Assembly (NCBI GenBank): GCA_964594125.1
Contig: CAZQLL010000015.1
Location: forward strand, 30,926 to 94,925
DNA: 64,000 nucleotides
Direction of reading: 5' to 3'
DNA from: CAVRZJ01 sp964594125
Lineage (GTDB): Bacteria > Acidobacteriota > Thermoanaerobaculia > Thermoanaerobaculales > Thermoanaerobaculaceae
The notes under the pieces were generated by a model. That model did no database searches, was not told the origin of the DNA, and saw nothing but the letters and a program-made list of their open reading frames with translations. A program made the translations under genes and the position numbers. Shown here one piece after another: positions 25,159 to 33,320 of the stretch (position 1 is its first letter; each line of letters starts with the position of its first letter).

Positions 25159-27024
25159 GTGGCGAGCGAGCTGAAGCAGTTGGGCCGGTACCAGATCGAG
25201 CGCGTCCTCGGGAAGGGCGCGATGGGCGTCGTGTACCTCGCGCGCGACCCGGTGATCGGCCGCTTCGTCGCTCTCAAGACGCTCAACGTCCCGGCCGAGG
25301 CCGAGGAGGCCGAGGAGTTCCGCCAGCGTTTCCTGCGCGAGGCGCAGGCGGCCGGGATCCTCAATCACCCCGGGATCGTCACGGTGTTCGACGCCGGCGT
25401 CGACGAGGCGAGCGGGCTGTCGTTCATCGCGATGGAGTACGTCGAGGGGAAGAGCCTGAAGGAGCTGCTCAAGGCGGGCCACATCTTCACCTTCTCGGAG
25501 GTGGCGCGGATCGGTGCGGCACTCGCCTCGGGGCTCGACTACGCACACGCCCGCGGCGTCATCCACCGCGACATCAAGCCGGCCAACATCCTCATCACCA
25601 ACCAGGGTGCGATCAAGATCACCGACTTCGGCGTCGCCCGCCTCGAGTCCTCGAACCTCACCGCCGAGGGGCAGTTCATCGGCACGCCCAACTACATGTC
25701 GCCGGAACAGGTGGCGGGCACGCCGGTCGACGGGCGCTCCGATCTCTTCTCGCTCGGCGTGGTGGTGTTCGAGCTGCTCACCGGCACCCGGCCGTTCGGC
25801 GGCAACTCGCTGACCGAGGTCAGCTACAAGATCGTCCACGAGGCGCCGCCGATCCCGTCGCACCTGCGCCCGTCGCTGCCGCCGCCGTTCAACCCGATCC
25901 TGCTGAAGCTGCTCGAGAAGGACCCGGCGCGCCGCTACCAGAAGGGCGCCGATGTGGCGCGCGCGCTGGACGCCCTTCGCCGCGTGCTGGCCGGCGGCGG
26001 CGAGGCCGCCGCCGGCACGGTCGCCGGCGGCGCCGCCGCGACGCAGCGCAGCTCCTCGGCCGCGCACACGGCGACGCGCGCGACGGCCGTCGAGCCGCCG
26101 CCGCCCGAGCCGCCGCCGGCGCCGCCGTCGATCTGGCGGCAGCAGGTCGAGACGCGCTGGGTGGCGATCATCATCGCCGCCGCGGCGCTGCTCGCGGGCG
26201 GCGTGATCGCGGTGCTGGCGGCGATGATCGACGGCGGCGCCGGCGCGGTGCCGCCCGGCGAGCCGGCCCGCCGGCACCGCGTCGTGGCGGCGATGTTCGC
26301 CGCCGAGGACGCGCTCGCCGCAGGCACCCCGGAGGAGGCGGAGCGCGCGCTCGCCGACGTGTGGGACCAGGCGCCGCACGCCACCCGCGCCCGGGAGCTG
26401 CTCGCGCGCGCCCGCGCCGCGCGGCAGGACAGGCAGTCGCAGGCGCTGCGCGCGGAGCAGGCGCGCCGGCTGCGCGAGGAAGGCCAGGGCCTGTTGCGCG
26501 ACGGCCGCGTGCGGGAAGCCGAGACGCGCTTCGCGGAGGCGGCATCGCTCGACCCCACCGATCCCCTGGCGCGCGAGTACCTCGAGCTCGCGCGCGAGCG
26601 CGGCCGCGCGGGCGGCGGGAGGGGCGCTGCAGCGCCCGCGGCCGCGCCCCGGACCGAGCCGACGCCGACCCCCGCGCCCGGCCCGGCGCGCCTCGAGCTG
26701 TACTTCAACTGCCCCCTCTCCGAAGGCTCGCTCGAGCTCGAGGTGGACGGCACGCGGCTCGCCGAGAAGCCGTTCAACTTCACCACGCGGACCGTCCTCG
26801 GGTTGAAGAGGAAGGGGGCCGGGGTCATCCAGGACGCCTTCGTGCTCGAGTCCGGTCCCCACCGCATCACCATCCGGCTGCGCGACGGCGCCGGCCGGCT
26901 GCGCGGCGAGGAGACGCTGCCGGCCGCGGTCATCGCGGGGTCGCGCTGGATCCTGAAGATCGAAATGGCCGGGGAGCAGGACGTTCCCCGGTTCACGCTG
27001 ACGCCAGGGAAAGGGAGAGGATAG
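25159..27024 (+). CDS. Membrane-anchored Ser/Thr protein kinase
   Basis: This 621-residue Hanks-type kinase uses a GTG start with AGGAG very close (2 nt). The catalytic domain spans about 8-280: GKGAMG glycine loop, VALKTL (ATP lysine), HRDIKPAN catalytic loop, DFG, and GTPNYMSPEQ activation-end motif. All key residues are present, so it should be active. An Ala/Pro-rich linker leads to one transmembrane helix (about 334-357). The C-terminal, presumably periplasmic, part has an Ala/Arg helical repeat region (TPR-like, about 372-480) and a beta-rich end. Neighbours (ftsB, cyclophilin) hint at cell-envelope or division signalling. Substrates are unknown. Confidence 0.93.
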   Translation: MASELKQLGRYQIERVLGKGAMGVVYLARDPVIGRFVALKTLNVPAEAEEAEEFRQRFLREAQAAGILNHPGIVTVFDAGVDEASGLSFIAMEYVEGKSLKELLKAGHIFTFSEVARIGAALASGLDYAHARGVIHRDIKPANILITNQGAIKITDFGVARLESSNLTAEGQFIGTPNYMSPEQVAGTPVDGRSDLFSLGVVVFELLTGTRPFGGNSLTEVSYKIVHEAPPIPSHLRPSLPPPFNPILLKLLEKDPARRYQKGADVARALDALRRVLAGGGEAAAGTVAGGAAATQRSSSAAHTATRATAVEPPPPEPPPAPPSIWRQQVETRWVAIIIAAAALLAGGVIAVLAAMIDGGAGAVPPGEPARRHRVVAAMFAAEDALAAGTPEEAERALADVWDQAPHATRARELLARARAARQDRQSQALRAEQARRLREEGQGLLRDGRVREAETRFAEAASLDPTDPLAREYLELARERGRAGGGRGAAAPAAAPRTEPTPTPAPGPARLELYFNCPLSEGSLELEVDGTRLAEKPFNFTTRTVLGLKRKGAGVIQDAFVLESGPHRITIRLRDGAGRLRGEETLPAAVIAGSRWILKIEMAGEQDVPRFTLTPGKGRG

Positions 27025-27027
27025 GAC

Positions 27028-27600
27028 ATGGGCAAGAGAGTACTGAGCATCCTGCTGTGCGCGCTCCCCGCGGTCGCGCTCGCCGCCGGCGAGGGCAAGC
27101 CGAAGGTGCGGCTGGAGACCAACAAGGGAGTGATCGTGGTCGAGCTGGATCCCGCCAAGGCGCCCAAGACCGTCGCCAACTTCCTCCGTTACACACGGGA
27201 GAAGTACTACGACGGCCTGATCTTCCATCGGGTGATCAAGGGGTTCATGATCCAGGGCGGCGGCGTCACCATCGACTACCGCGAGAAACCCCGGCACGAG
27301 GCGATCGTCAACGAGGCGGGCAACGGGTTGAAGAACCTGCGCGGGACGATCGCCATGGCGAGGACCGGCGAGGTGAACTCGGCGACCAGCCAGTTCTTCA
27401 TCAACCACAAGGACAACGCCTTCCTCGACCACCGCGACGACTCGGCGCAGGGGTTCGGCTACTGTGTGTTCGGCAGGGTCGTCGAGGGCATGGACGTGGT
27501 CGACTCGATCGCCAACATCGCCACCGGCAGCGGCGGCCCGTTCGCGCAGGACGTGCCGAAGGAGCCGGTGATGATCATGAAAGCCACCGTAGTCGAGTAG
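27028..27600 (+). CDS. Exported cyclophilin-type peptidyl-prolyl isomerase
   Basis: This 190-residue protein has a signal peptide (about 1-20, ending ALAA). The cyclophilin core includes FHRVIKGFMIQGG (catalytic Arg), GTIAMAR, NSATSQFFIN and YCVFGRVVEGMDVVD. It is expected to speed proline isomerisation of proteins in the periplasm. It starts 3 nt after the kinase gene, so the two are probably co-expressed. Confidence 0.94.
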   Translation: MGKRVLSILLCALPAVALAAGEGKPKVRLETNKGVIVVELDPAKAPKTVANFLRYTREKYYDGLIFHRVIKGFMIQGGGVTIDYREKPRHEAIVNEAGNGLKNLRGTIAMARTGEVNSATSQFFINHKDNAFLDHRDDSAQGFGYCVFGRVVEGMDVVDSIANIATGSGGPFAQDVPKEPVMIMKATVVE

Positions 27601-27654
27601 CAGCGGCCGTCGGCCGAGGACCTCAGGCGCTCTCCGGTCCCTGCCGCCTCCCGC

Positions 27655-28839
27655 CTAGCGCCCGCCGTCTTCCTTTCTCGGCCAGTTGGCGCGCACATCG
27701 AGGGTGCGTCCGGCGGCGGCCCAGGCGAGCTGGACGGGAGCGGCGCCGGGGCACAGGCGGCCGAGCAGCGCCGGCAGGTGGCGTTGCAGCGCGCTCTCCA
27801 CCTCGCCGCGCCCCGGCGCATCGCGGCAGCGCAGCCGCCAGGCGAGCGCCCAGCAGCCCGGGTCCGCGGTGGACCGGATCAGGCGCAGGCGGTCGCCGTC
27901 CCAGTGCGCCGCGAGCGCCTCGGCCTCGCCGGCAGAGGCCCGGCGGCCCAGCCAGAAGCGGAGCCCCCAGGCGCCGAGCGTGTCCGCGAGGACCTCCCGC
28001 CACCCCGGAGGGAGCGGCGGCAGCTCGCCGTCGCCGATGGCCGGTCCCGTCTCGCCGAGGCGGGGGTAGAGCAGTGCCGCGGTCGCCGTGGGCGGCCGGG
28101 CGAGCAGCGCGTCGACTGCGTTCCAGCCGCCGCTGCGGTAACGCTCGACCACCGCCGCGAACCCGGCGGTGTACGGGAAAAGCAGCTCCTGCACGAAGTA
28201 GTCGGGTAGCCCGGGCGGGGAGGGGAAAGCCCCGGCCTGCGCGGCGAGCGCCTCGACGGCCCCGCTGAGCAGGGTGTCGGCGCCCTGCAGCGGCGCGTCG
28301 AGCAGCGTCATCGCGAGCATGGCGTCGCCCTCGGCGATGGCCGCCGCTGCCCGCTGCCGGTCGCCGTTCGAGCGCATCGCCAGCAGCCGGCTGGGCAGCC
28401 GGAAGCGTTTCTCCTGCGCGGCGTGTGCCAGCTCGTGCGCCCACACCATCCGCTGCGACGGCACCAGCGCCGGGCTGCCCGCGATGAGCACCATCTCGTC
28501 GGCGCCGGGCTCGTAGAAGCCGAGCACCTGCGAGCCGTAGAAGTCGAGGAGCCGGCGGTACAGCGCGGCAGGCTCGCCGTCGGCCATGCCGGTGCGCACC
28601 AGCGCCTCGAGGAACACCTCCGGCGGCAACGGTAGGTCGCGGCGCAGCTTGCCGTCGAGCTCCTCCGCGAGGCGGGCGGCCGGGACCACCCGGCACGGGG
28701 GCGAGAACGGCGCCGGGACGGCACGCAGCGCCGCGATCGCGCCGGCGACGGCGCCCAGCTCGGCGGGGCAAGGGTCCGCGGCGATCGCTGCGGCCGCGGC
28801 GAGGAACGCGGCCGCAGCGATGTTATACTCTCGCCCCAT
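27655..28839 (-). CDS. Exported HExxH metalloprotease-like protein
   Basis: This 394-residue protein has an N-terminal hydrophobic signal-like segment (about 7-21). WAHELAHAAQEKRF (about 133-146) supplies the HExxH zinc motif, and EGDAML, about 30 residues further on, could give the third ligand, as in gluzincin-like enzymes. The rest is Ala/Leu-rich. The substrate is unknown. Its start codon on the minus strand shares bases with the ATG of the divergent anti-sigma kinase gene (CATG at 28837-28840), so its first codons overlay the promoter of that gene. Confidence 0.7.
   Translation of the reverse strand: MGREYNIAAAAFLAAAAAIAADPCPAELGAVAGAIAALRAVPAPFSPPCRVVPAARLAEELDGKLRRDLPLPPEVFLEALVRTGMADGEPAALYRRLLDFYGSQVLGFYEPGADEMVLIAGSPALVPSQRMVWAHELAHAAQEKRFRLPSRLLAMRSNGDRQRAAAAIAEGDAMLAMTLLDAPLQGADTLLSGAVEALAAQAGAFPSPPGLPDYFVQELLFPYTAGFAAVVERYRSGGWNAVDALLARPPTATAALLYPRLGETGPAIGDGELPPLPPGWREVLADTLGAWGLRFWLGRRASAGEAEALAAHWDGDRLRLIRSTADPGCWALAWRLRCRDAPGRGEVESALQRHLPALLGRLCPGAAPVQLAWAAAGRTLDVRANWPRKEDGGR
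28824..28829 (+). promoter_or_regulatory. -10 box (TATACT) for the RsbW-like gene
   Basis: TATACT ends 8 nt before ATG 28838, so transcription would start at or next to the start codon. It lies within the first codons of the divergent metalloprotease-like gene. No good -35 is seen. Confidence 0.5.
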
Positions 28840-29284
28840 GGTCAGGGTCGCGCAGCTCGAGCTGCAGTCTCGCTACGACACCATCGAGCTGGCGGAGCGC
28901 ATGCTCAATGAGGTGTGCCGGGAGTGCAAGGTCTGCGAGGACGCGGTGTACTGGTCCGGCATGGCATTGCGCGAGGCGCTCGCGAACGCGATCAAGCATG
29001 GCAACAAGCTTAACCCGGACAAGCGGGTTTTCGTTCGCATCGAGGTGAATGGCGACGCCACGCTTCGGATCGCCGTCGAGGACCAGGGCGAGGGGTTCGA
29101 CCCGCAGCAGATCGCCAACCCGCTCGACCCCACGAACCTCCTGCGCGAGAGCGGCCGCGGCGTCTTCTACATGCGTAACTTCATGGACGAGGTGACGTTC
29201 AGCACCACGGCCGGCGGTGGTACGAGGATCGAGTTGACCAAGCGGTTGTCCAAGGGAGGACGCGATGAAGAGCCAGATTCGTGA
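28838..29284 (+). CDS. Anti-sigma factor kinase, RsbW/SpoIIAB-type ATPase
   Basis: This 148-residue protein has the GHKL (HATPase_c_2) fold of partner-switching kinases: N-box REALANAIKHGN (about 47-58), G1 EDQGEGFD (about 84-91) and G2 GRGVFYM (about 107-113). Such proteins bind a sigma factor and phosphorylate an STAS antagonist. The antagonist gene follows with a 20-bp overlap. No sigma factor or PP2C phosphatase is nearby, so the controlled partner must be elsewhere or may not be a sigma factor. Confidence 0.9.
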   Translation: MVRVAQLELQSRYDTIELAERMLNEVCRECKVCEDAVYWSGMALREALANAIKHGNKLNPDKRVFVRIEVNGDATLRIAVEDQGEGFDPQQIANPLDPTNLLRESGRGVFYMRNFMDEVTFSTTAGGGTRIELTKRLSKGGRDEEPDS

Positions 29285-29606
29285 CGTTGGCAACGTCAGG
29301 GTGATGGACCTCGAGGGCAAGATCACGATCGGGTCGGGGGATGTCCAGCTCCGGCAGCTCGTCGAGGATTCGCTGAACGCCGGCAAGAGCAACATCCTCT
29401 TGAACCTCAAGGGGATCTCCCACATCGACTCGTCCGGCATCGGCGAGATGGTCGGCTGCTTCACGACCGTGACGCGGCGCGGCGGCGCGATGAAGCTGGC
29501 GAGCCTGCCGTCGAAGATCAACGACATCCTGCAGGTGACGCAGCTCATCACCGTCTTCGACGTCTTCGACAACGAGGCGGAGGCTCTCGCCACCTTCCCG
29601 CGCTGA
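29265..29606 (+). CDS. Anti-anti-sigma factor, STAS domain (RsbV/SpoIIAA type)
   Basis: This 113-residue STAS protein has the GKITIGSGD-QLR start and the ISHIDSSGIGEMV phosphorylation loop, where the first serine of SSG is the usual phosphate site. Unphosphorylated STAS proteins free the client of the RsbW-like kinase. Its overlap with the kinase gene indicates coupled translation of a 1:1 switch pair. Two hairpins follow the stop codon. Confidence 0.92.
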   Translation: MKSQIRDVGNVRVMDLEGKITIGSGDVQLRQLVEDSLNAGKSNILLNLKGISHIDSSGIGEMVGCFTTVTRRGGAMKLASLPSKINDILQVTQLITVFDVFDNEAEALATFPR

Positions 29607-29639
29607 GGCCGAGCGCGTCCGGCAGCAAGCCGTCGCGGC

Positions 29640-29691
29640 GGCGCCGGGGGTTCCGGCGCCGGCGCGCATCTCCGCCCCGCTCGCGGGGCGG
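29640..29691 (+). terminator. Two successive GC hairpins after the partner-switch operon
   Basis: The first is GGCGCCGG, 5-nt loop, CCGGCGCC (29640-29660). The second is CCGCCCCG, CTCG loop, CGGGGCGG (29672-29691), followed by ACGTGCTTTC. Only a short T run follows, so these may be weak intrinsic terminators or mRNA 3'-end structures. Confidence 0.5.
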
Positions 29692-29782
29692 ACGTGCTTT
29701 CGAGCGGCGGCGCCCGCATGGCCCGGGGCGCGGCCGGCCGGCTGGGCGCCCGGCGGGCGTTGCGGGAGCGAGCCCCGGCCCG

Positions 29783-29788
29783 TATCAT
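29783..29788 (+). promoter_or_regulatory. -10 box (TATCAT) for the receiver-domain gene
   Basis: TATCAT is placed 15 nt before ATG 29804, with a strong ribosome site GGAGGA at 29795-29800. The ribosome site could be part of a very short leader. Confidence 0.45.
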
Positions 29789-29803
29789 GAATGCGGAGGA
29801 CCG

Positions 29804-30184
29804 ATGCCGCTACGCACGGTGTTGATTGCCGACGACAGCCGGATCTTCCGCGCGCTGATGGCGGAGGTGCTGCGCGAGCAGAATCTGGAGGTCACCGAGG
29901 CGGCGAACGGCCGCGAAGCGCTCGACCGTGCGCTCGACAGCCGTCCCGAGCTGCTCATCCTCGATGCCCTGATGCCGCTGCTCTCCGGGTTCGACGTGCT
30001 CACCCGGCTGCGCGAGAAGGCGCCCGAGTACAAGCCGGTCGTCTTCATCGTGACCGCGGTGTACAAGAGCCGGCGGTGGGAGAGCGAGGCGCGCCAGCAG
30101 TACCAGGTGCAGGAGTATCTCGAGAAGCCGCTGCAGCCGGAGGACCTGCTCACCGCCGTCCGCCGCCACTTCCCCTCGAGGTGA
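29804..30184 (+). CDS. Stand-alone response regulator receiver domain (CheY-like)
   Basis: This 126-residue single-domain receiver has the acidic pair DD (about 10-11), the phospho-acceptor Asp in LILDALMP (about 54), the VTA switch threonine and the EKP lysine (about 107). No output domain is fused, so it probably acts by protein-protein contact. It has its own promoter and ribosome site after the partner-switch genes. No histidine kinase is encoded nearby. It ends 34 bp before the convergent aminotransferase-like gene. Confidence 0.92.
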   Translation: MPLRTVLIADDSRIFRALMAEVLREQNLEVTEAANGREALDRALDSRPELLILDALMPLLSGFDVLTRLREKAPEYKPVVFIVTAVYKSRRWESEARQQYQVQEYLEKPLQPEDLLTAVRRHFPSR

Positions 30185-30218
30185 CGGTGCGCACACCGCT
30201 GGCGTCCGCACCGCCAGC

Positions 30219-31475
30219 CTACGCCTCGTCCTCCTTCTGCATCCGCTTCAGCGCCGCCTCCATAGTCGAGATCACGTGCTCGACGTCCTTCACACCGTGC
30301 GCGTGCGACAGGAACGCCAACCCCGAGGCGCGCGTCGGCAACAGCACGCCGCCGTCGCGCGTGTAGCGCAGGAGGCGCGCCCACGTCTCCTGGTCGACGC
30401 GGGCGAAGGAGTTGCCGTCGACGACCGGCTGGCGTGCGAACGCGAGCGAGAACATCGACCCGATGCGGGCGCAGCGGAGGTGGCGGCCGAAGCGCTCGGC
30501 GAGCGCGTCGACGCCGGCCTGGAGCTGGGCGCCGCGCTCCTCGAGGCGCTGGTGCACCGCGTCGTTGCGCAACACCGACAGCGTCGCGGTGGCCGCCAGC
30601 ACGGCGATCGGCGACGGCGGCGGTACCAGCTCGTCGCCCGGCGCCGCCGCGAGGTCGCGCCGCCAGGCGAGCGCGGCGAGCTGTGCGACCCCGCCCCCGA
30701 GCACGCCGCCGAACACCGCGACGTCGGGAGTGATGCCGAACACCTCGGCGGCGCCGCCGCGGGCGAGGCGGAAGCCGGTGAGCGTCTCGTCGAGCACCAG
30801 ACGGGCGCCGGAGGCGCGCGTGCGCTCCTGCACGCAGGCGAGAAACTCGGGAGCGGGCGCCATGGCGCCGAACTGCGAGGCCAGCGGGTCGAGGACGACC
30901 GCCGCGGTGTCGACGCCGACCTCCGCCATGAGCGCCTCGAACGCCTCGACGTTGCCCCACGGCGCCACCCGCACCAGGCGGGCGACCTCGACCGGGATCC
31001 CCGAGAGCAGCGCCTGGCTGATCCCGACGGGCCCGGCGGCGCCGACGTGGAACGCCTCGACCGCGCCGCGGCGGTTGCCGTCGAAGATGACGATCCGCTG
31101 CCGGCCGGTGTCGCGCCGGCACCAGCGCAGCGCCAGCTCCCACGCGATGCTCTCGGACGGTCCGAGGACCCACGGGGACAGCGACGGGAGCAGCTCCTGC
31201 AGGAGCTCGACGAGCTCGAGCTCGGCGGTGGCGTGGAAGCCGCTGGTCAGGCCGGTGGTCGAGGCGCGGCGGACGGCGTCGAGGACGTACTGGTTGCCGT
31301 AGCCCAGCAGGTTGGAACCGCCGCCGCCGAGCAGGTCGATGTAAGCCACGTTGTCGGCGTCGTAGACCCGGCACCCCTGGGCCTTGGCGAGCAGGAGCGT
31401 GTCCTCGCCCCGCCGGGCCGCCAGCGGCGCCAGCTTCCTCGCCTGTGCCAAGAGCTCCTCACCGCGTTGCCCCAT
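30219..31475 (-). CDS. Class III aminotransferase-fold protein lacking the PLP lysine
   Basis: This 418-residue protein aligns by eye with glutamate-1-semialdehyde aminomutase-like class III aminotransferases: YIDLLGGGGSNLLGYGN, a GPSESIAWELALR segment, VIFDGNRRG and LVLDETLTGFR (the cofactor-nitrogen Asp). Where the family reads L-G-K-I-I-G-G-G, this protein reads F-G-G-V-L-G-G-G, so the Schiff-base lysine position is Gly257 (GGC, complement of 30705-30707). It therefore cannot be a normal PLP aminotransferase. It may be a binding or regulatory protein, or use another residue. A clear promoter and ribosome site precede it, and the reading frame is intact, which argues against decay. Confidence 0.8.
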   Translation of the reverse strand: MGQRGEELLAQARKLAPLAARRGEDTLLLAKAQGCRVYDADNVAYIDLLGGGGSNLLGYGNQYVLDAVRRASTTGLTSGFHATAELELVELLQELLPSLSPWVLGPSESIAWELALRWCRRDTGRQRIVIFDGNRRGAVEAFHVGAAGPVGISQALLSGIPVEVARLVRVAPWGNVEAFEALMAEVGVDTAAVVLDPLASQFGAMAPAPEFLACVQERTRASGARLVLDETLTGFRLARGGAAEVFGITPDVAVFGGVLGGGVAQLAALAWRRDLAAAPGDELVPPPSPIAVLAATATLSVLRNDAVHQRLEERGAQLQAGVDALAERFGRHLRCARIGSMFSLAFARQPVVDGNSFARVDQETWARLLRYTRDGGVLLPTRASGLAFLSHAHGVKDVEHVISTMEAALKRMQKEDEA

Positions 31476-31504
31476 CGTGCCTCCGAGCTACCTCCGAGTC
31501 TGAG

Positions 31505-31534
31505 AGTGTACTTCGCCTCCCGCCCCGGTCTCAA
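31505..31534 (-). promoter_or_regulatory. Sigma-70-type promoter for the aminotransferase-like gene
   Basis: On the minus strand TTGAGA (31534-31529), 18 bp, then TACACT (31510-31505). A ribosome site GGAGG follows about 5 nt before the ATG. The -35 overlaps the last codons of the upstream zinc-ribbon gene. Confidence 0.6.
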
Positions 31535-31731
31535 CCCTCATCCAGGTCGGACTCCTCGGCCTCGCCGTGGAAGAAATAGTGGGCGCACCGCCGCGCGCAG
31601 AAGAAGCGCCCGTACTCGAAGTGCGCGCACTTCGTGCAGACCGTCTGGCCGCAGATCGGGCAGGGCCGGAGCGCCCACGACGGCCCGTCGCGGCCGCACT
31701 TGCAGCATGTCGCCCCCCGCGGTTCCGGCAT
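31531..31731 (-). CDS. Small zinc-ribbon protein
   Basis: I do not recognise a named family for this 66-residue protein. It carries several CxxC pairs (CCKC, CPIC, CTKC) and a later C-x3-C, enough for two treble-clef or ribbon-type zinc sites, and an acidic C-terminus (EAEESDLDEG). The cysteines are regularly spaced, which argues that it is real. It lies just upstream of the aminotransferase-like gene on the same strand, but a separate promoter lies between them. Confidence 0.65.
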   Translation of the reverse strand: MPEPRGATCCKCGRDGPSWALRPCPICGQTVCTKCAHFEYGRFFCARRCAHYFFHGEAEESDLDEG

Positions 31732-31802
31732 GACCCGAGTATCGCTTCGCCGCCCGCGCCGCGCAAGTGCGCCGCAGCGAGGGCGCGGGCGTGCAGCGCG
31801 GG

Positions 31803-31808
31803 TATAAT
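31803..31808 (+). promoter_or_regulatory. -10 box (TATAAT) for the CAT-anticodon tRNA
   Basis: A consensus TATAAT lies 15 bp upstream of the mature tRNA 5' end. The -35 region is GC-rich and poorly matched. Confidence 0.65.
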
Positions 31809-31823
31809 GCGCGGGTCGGGCGT

Positions 31824-31898
31824 GCCGGCGTAGCTCAGCGGTAGAGCAGGGGTCTCATAAGCCCCGTGTCAGTGGTTCGATTCCACTCGTCGGCACCA
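31824..31898 (+). tRNA. tRNA with anticodon CAT (elongator tRNA-Met most likely)
   Basis: GCCGGCG (31824-31830) pairs with CGTCGGC (31888-31894) with one G-T pair; discriminator A and CCA (31896-31898) are encoded. The anticodon loop CTCATAA gives CAT at 31856-31858. The paired first base rules out a bacterial initiator. A lysidine-modified tRNA-Ile2 cannot be excluded without comparison. tilS, whose enzyme makes lysidine on tRNA-Ile2(CAU), starts about 100 bp downstream. Confidence 0.9.
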
Positions 31899-31939
31899 CT
31901 TCCGCTCTCGTCGTGCGTGCGGCCCGGGGGCGGGGAGGA

Positions 31940-31964
31940 CGTGGTTCGTGGTGCGTGGTTGGCG
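31940..31964 (-). repeat. Short heptad-repeat array downstream of the CAT tRNA
   Basis: On the plus strand the reading is GTGGTTC, GTGGTGC, GTGGTTG. On the minus strand these are CACGAAC/CACGCAC-type heptads, the same family as at 13267-13298 and 36725-36998. Confidence 0.6.
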
Positions 31965-32000
31965 GATCGAGCCGGCGGCCGGTCCCGTTCCCGGGACGGC

Positions 32001-33320
32001 ATGATCCTCCCCGAGGAGTTCGCCCGCCGCTTCGCGGGGGCGTTCCCCGAGCTCCTCGGCCGCCCGGTCCTGGTCGCGCTTTCGGGGGGCTCCGACTCGA
32101 CGGCGCTGCTGCGCCTGCTCGTCGAGTCCTTGCCGCAGCTCGGCTGCAGGGTGCATGCCGCGCATGTCCACCACCACCTCAGGGGTGAGCACGCCGACGC
32201 CGACGCGGCGTTCTGCGAGGCGCTGTGCGCCGCGCTCGCGGTGCCGGCGGCGGTGCTCCACCTCGACCCGCAACCGCCGCGCGGCGCCTCCCCCGAGGCG
32301 TGGTGGCGGGGGGAGCGCTACCGCCTGCTCGCGGCCGAGCGCGTGCGCGCCGGGTGCGCCGCCACCGCCACCGCCCATACGCTCGACGACCAGGCGGAAA
32401 CCGTGCTGCTGAAGCTCCTGCGCGGCGGCGGCGTGCGCGCCGTCGCCGGGATCAGGCGGCGCCGCGGCGAGGTGGTGCGGCCGCTGCTGTGGGCGCGCCG
32501 CGAGGCGCTGCGCGAGTGGCTGCGCGAGCGCGGGGCGGGCTGGCGCGACGACGCGAGCAACCTCACCGCCGACCGGCCGCGCGCCCGCCTGCGGCGCGAG
32601 GCGATGCCGGTGCTGGCGGCGGCGTACCCGCGCGCCGCCGAGCACCTGGCGGCGTTCGCCGCGATGCTCGCCGAGGACGAGGCGTGCCTGGCGGAGCTGC
32701 TGGCCGGCGCCGCGTGGCCGCAGGTGAGCCGCCCGGTGGAGCGCGCCGCGGTCGCGTCGCTGCCGGCGGCGCTGCGCCGCCGCTGGGTGCTCGCGCTCGC
32801 CGAGCGGTTGCCGCTGGCCGAGCCGCCATCGCCGCTCCAGCTCACCGCGGCGGACGCCGTCCTCCTGGGCGGAACTCCCGCGGCAGTCGACCTCGGCCGC
32901 CGCTGGGTGCTGCGGCGCCGCGGCGAGCGGCTGCACCTGTCGCCGCCGCCGCTGCCGCCGTTCGCGCCGGTGCCGGCGGCGGTGCCGTCGACGACGGACC
33001 TCGGCGGCGGCCTGATCGCGCGCGTCGGCGGCGGGGCCGCCGGCGGCCGGAGGGCGCTGTCGGCGCGGGTGGCGGCGGGCGCCGGCGGGCTCGCGCTGTG
33101 CTGGCGTCCGCCTGCCGCGGGCGAGCGCTGGCCCGGCGCCGGCGGACGGTCGCTGGCACGTCTGCTGGCGGCGGCCGGGGTGCCGCCGGAGGTGCGGCGG
33201 GCATGGCCGCTGCTCGCCGCCGGTGGTACGATACTGTGGGTTCCGGGAGTGGGAGTGCATCCCGAGTGGGCCGATCACGACGCGCGCGGGATCGTCCTGG
33301 AGCTGGAGGTGCGATGGTGA
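32001..33320 (+). CDS. tilS: tRNA(Ile)-lysidine synthase
   Basis: The start is ATG 32001; longer frames run back into the tRNA gene and are not plausible. The product is 439 residues. The PP-loop SGGSDST begins at residue 28, followed by HVHHHLRG and AHTLDDQAET with the ATP and tRNA contacts of the family. The C-terminal half holds the tRNA-binding region. TilS puts lysidine on C34 of tRNA-Ile2 so that it reads AUA. It overlaps the next gene by 7 bp, in the conserved order tilS-hpt-ftsH. Confidence 0.94.
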   Translation: MILPEEFARRFAGAFPELLGRPVLVALSGGSDSTALLRLLVESLPQLGCRVHAAHVHHHLRGEHADADAAFCEALCAALAVPAAVLHLDPQPPRGASPEAWWRGERYRLLAAERVRAGCAATATAHTLDDQAETVLLKLLRGGGVRAVAGIRRRRGEVVRPLLWARREALREWLRERGAGWRDDASNLTADRPRARLRREAMPVLAAAYPRAAEHLAAFAAMLAEDEACLAELLAGAAWPQVSRPVERAAVASLPAALRRRWVLALAERLPLAEPPSPLQLTAADAVLLGGTPAAVDLGRRWVLRRRGERLHLSPPPLPPFAPVPAAVPSTTDLGGGLIARVGGGAAGGRRALSARVAAGAGGLALCWRPPAAGERWPGAGGRSLARLLAAAGVPPEVRRAWPLLAAGGTILWVPGVGVHPEWADHDARGIVLELEVRW

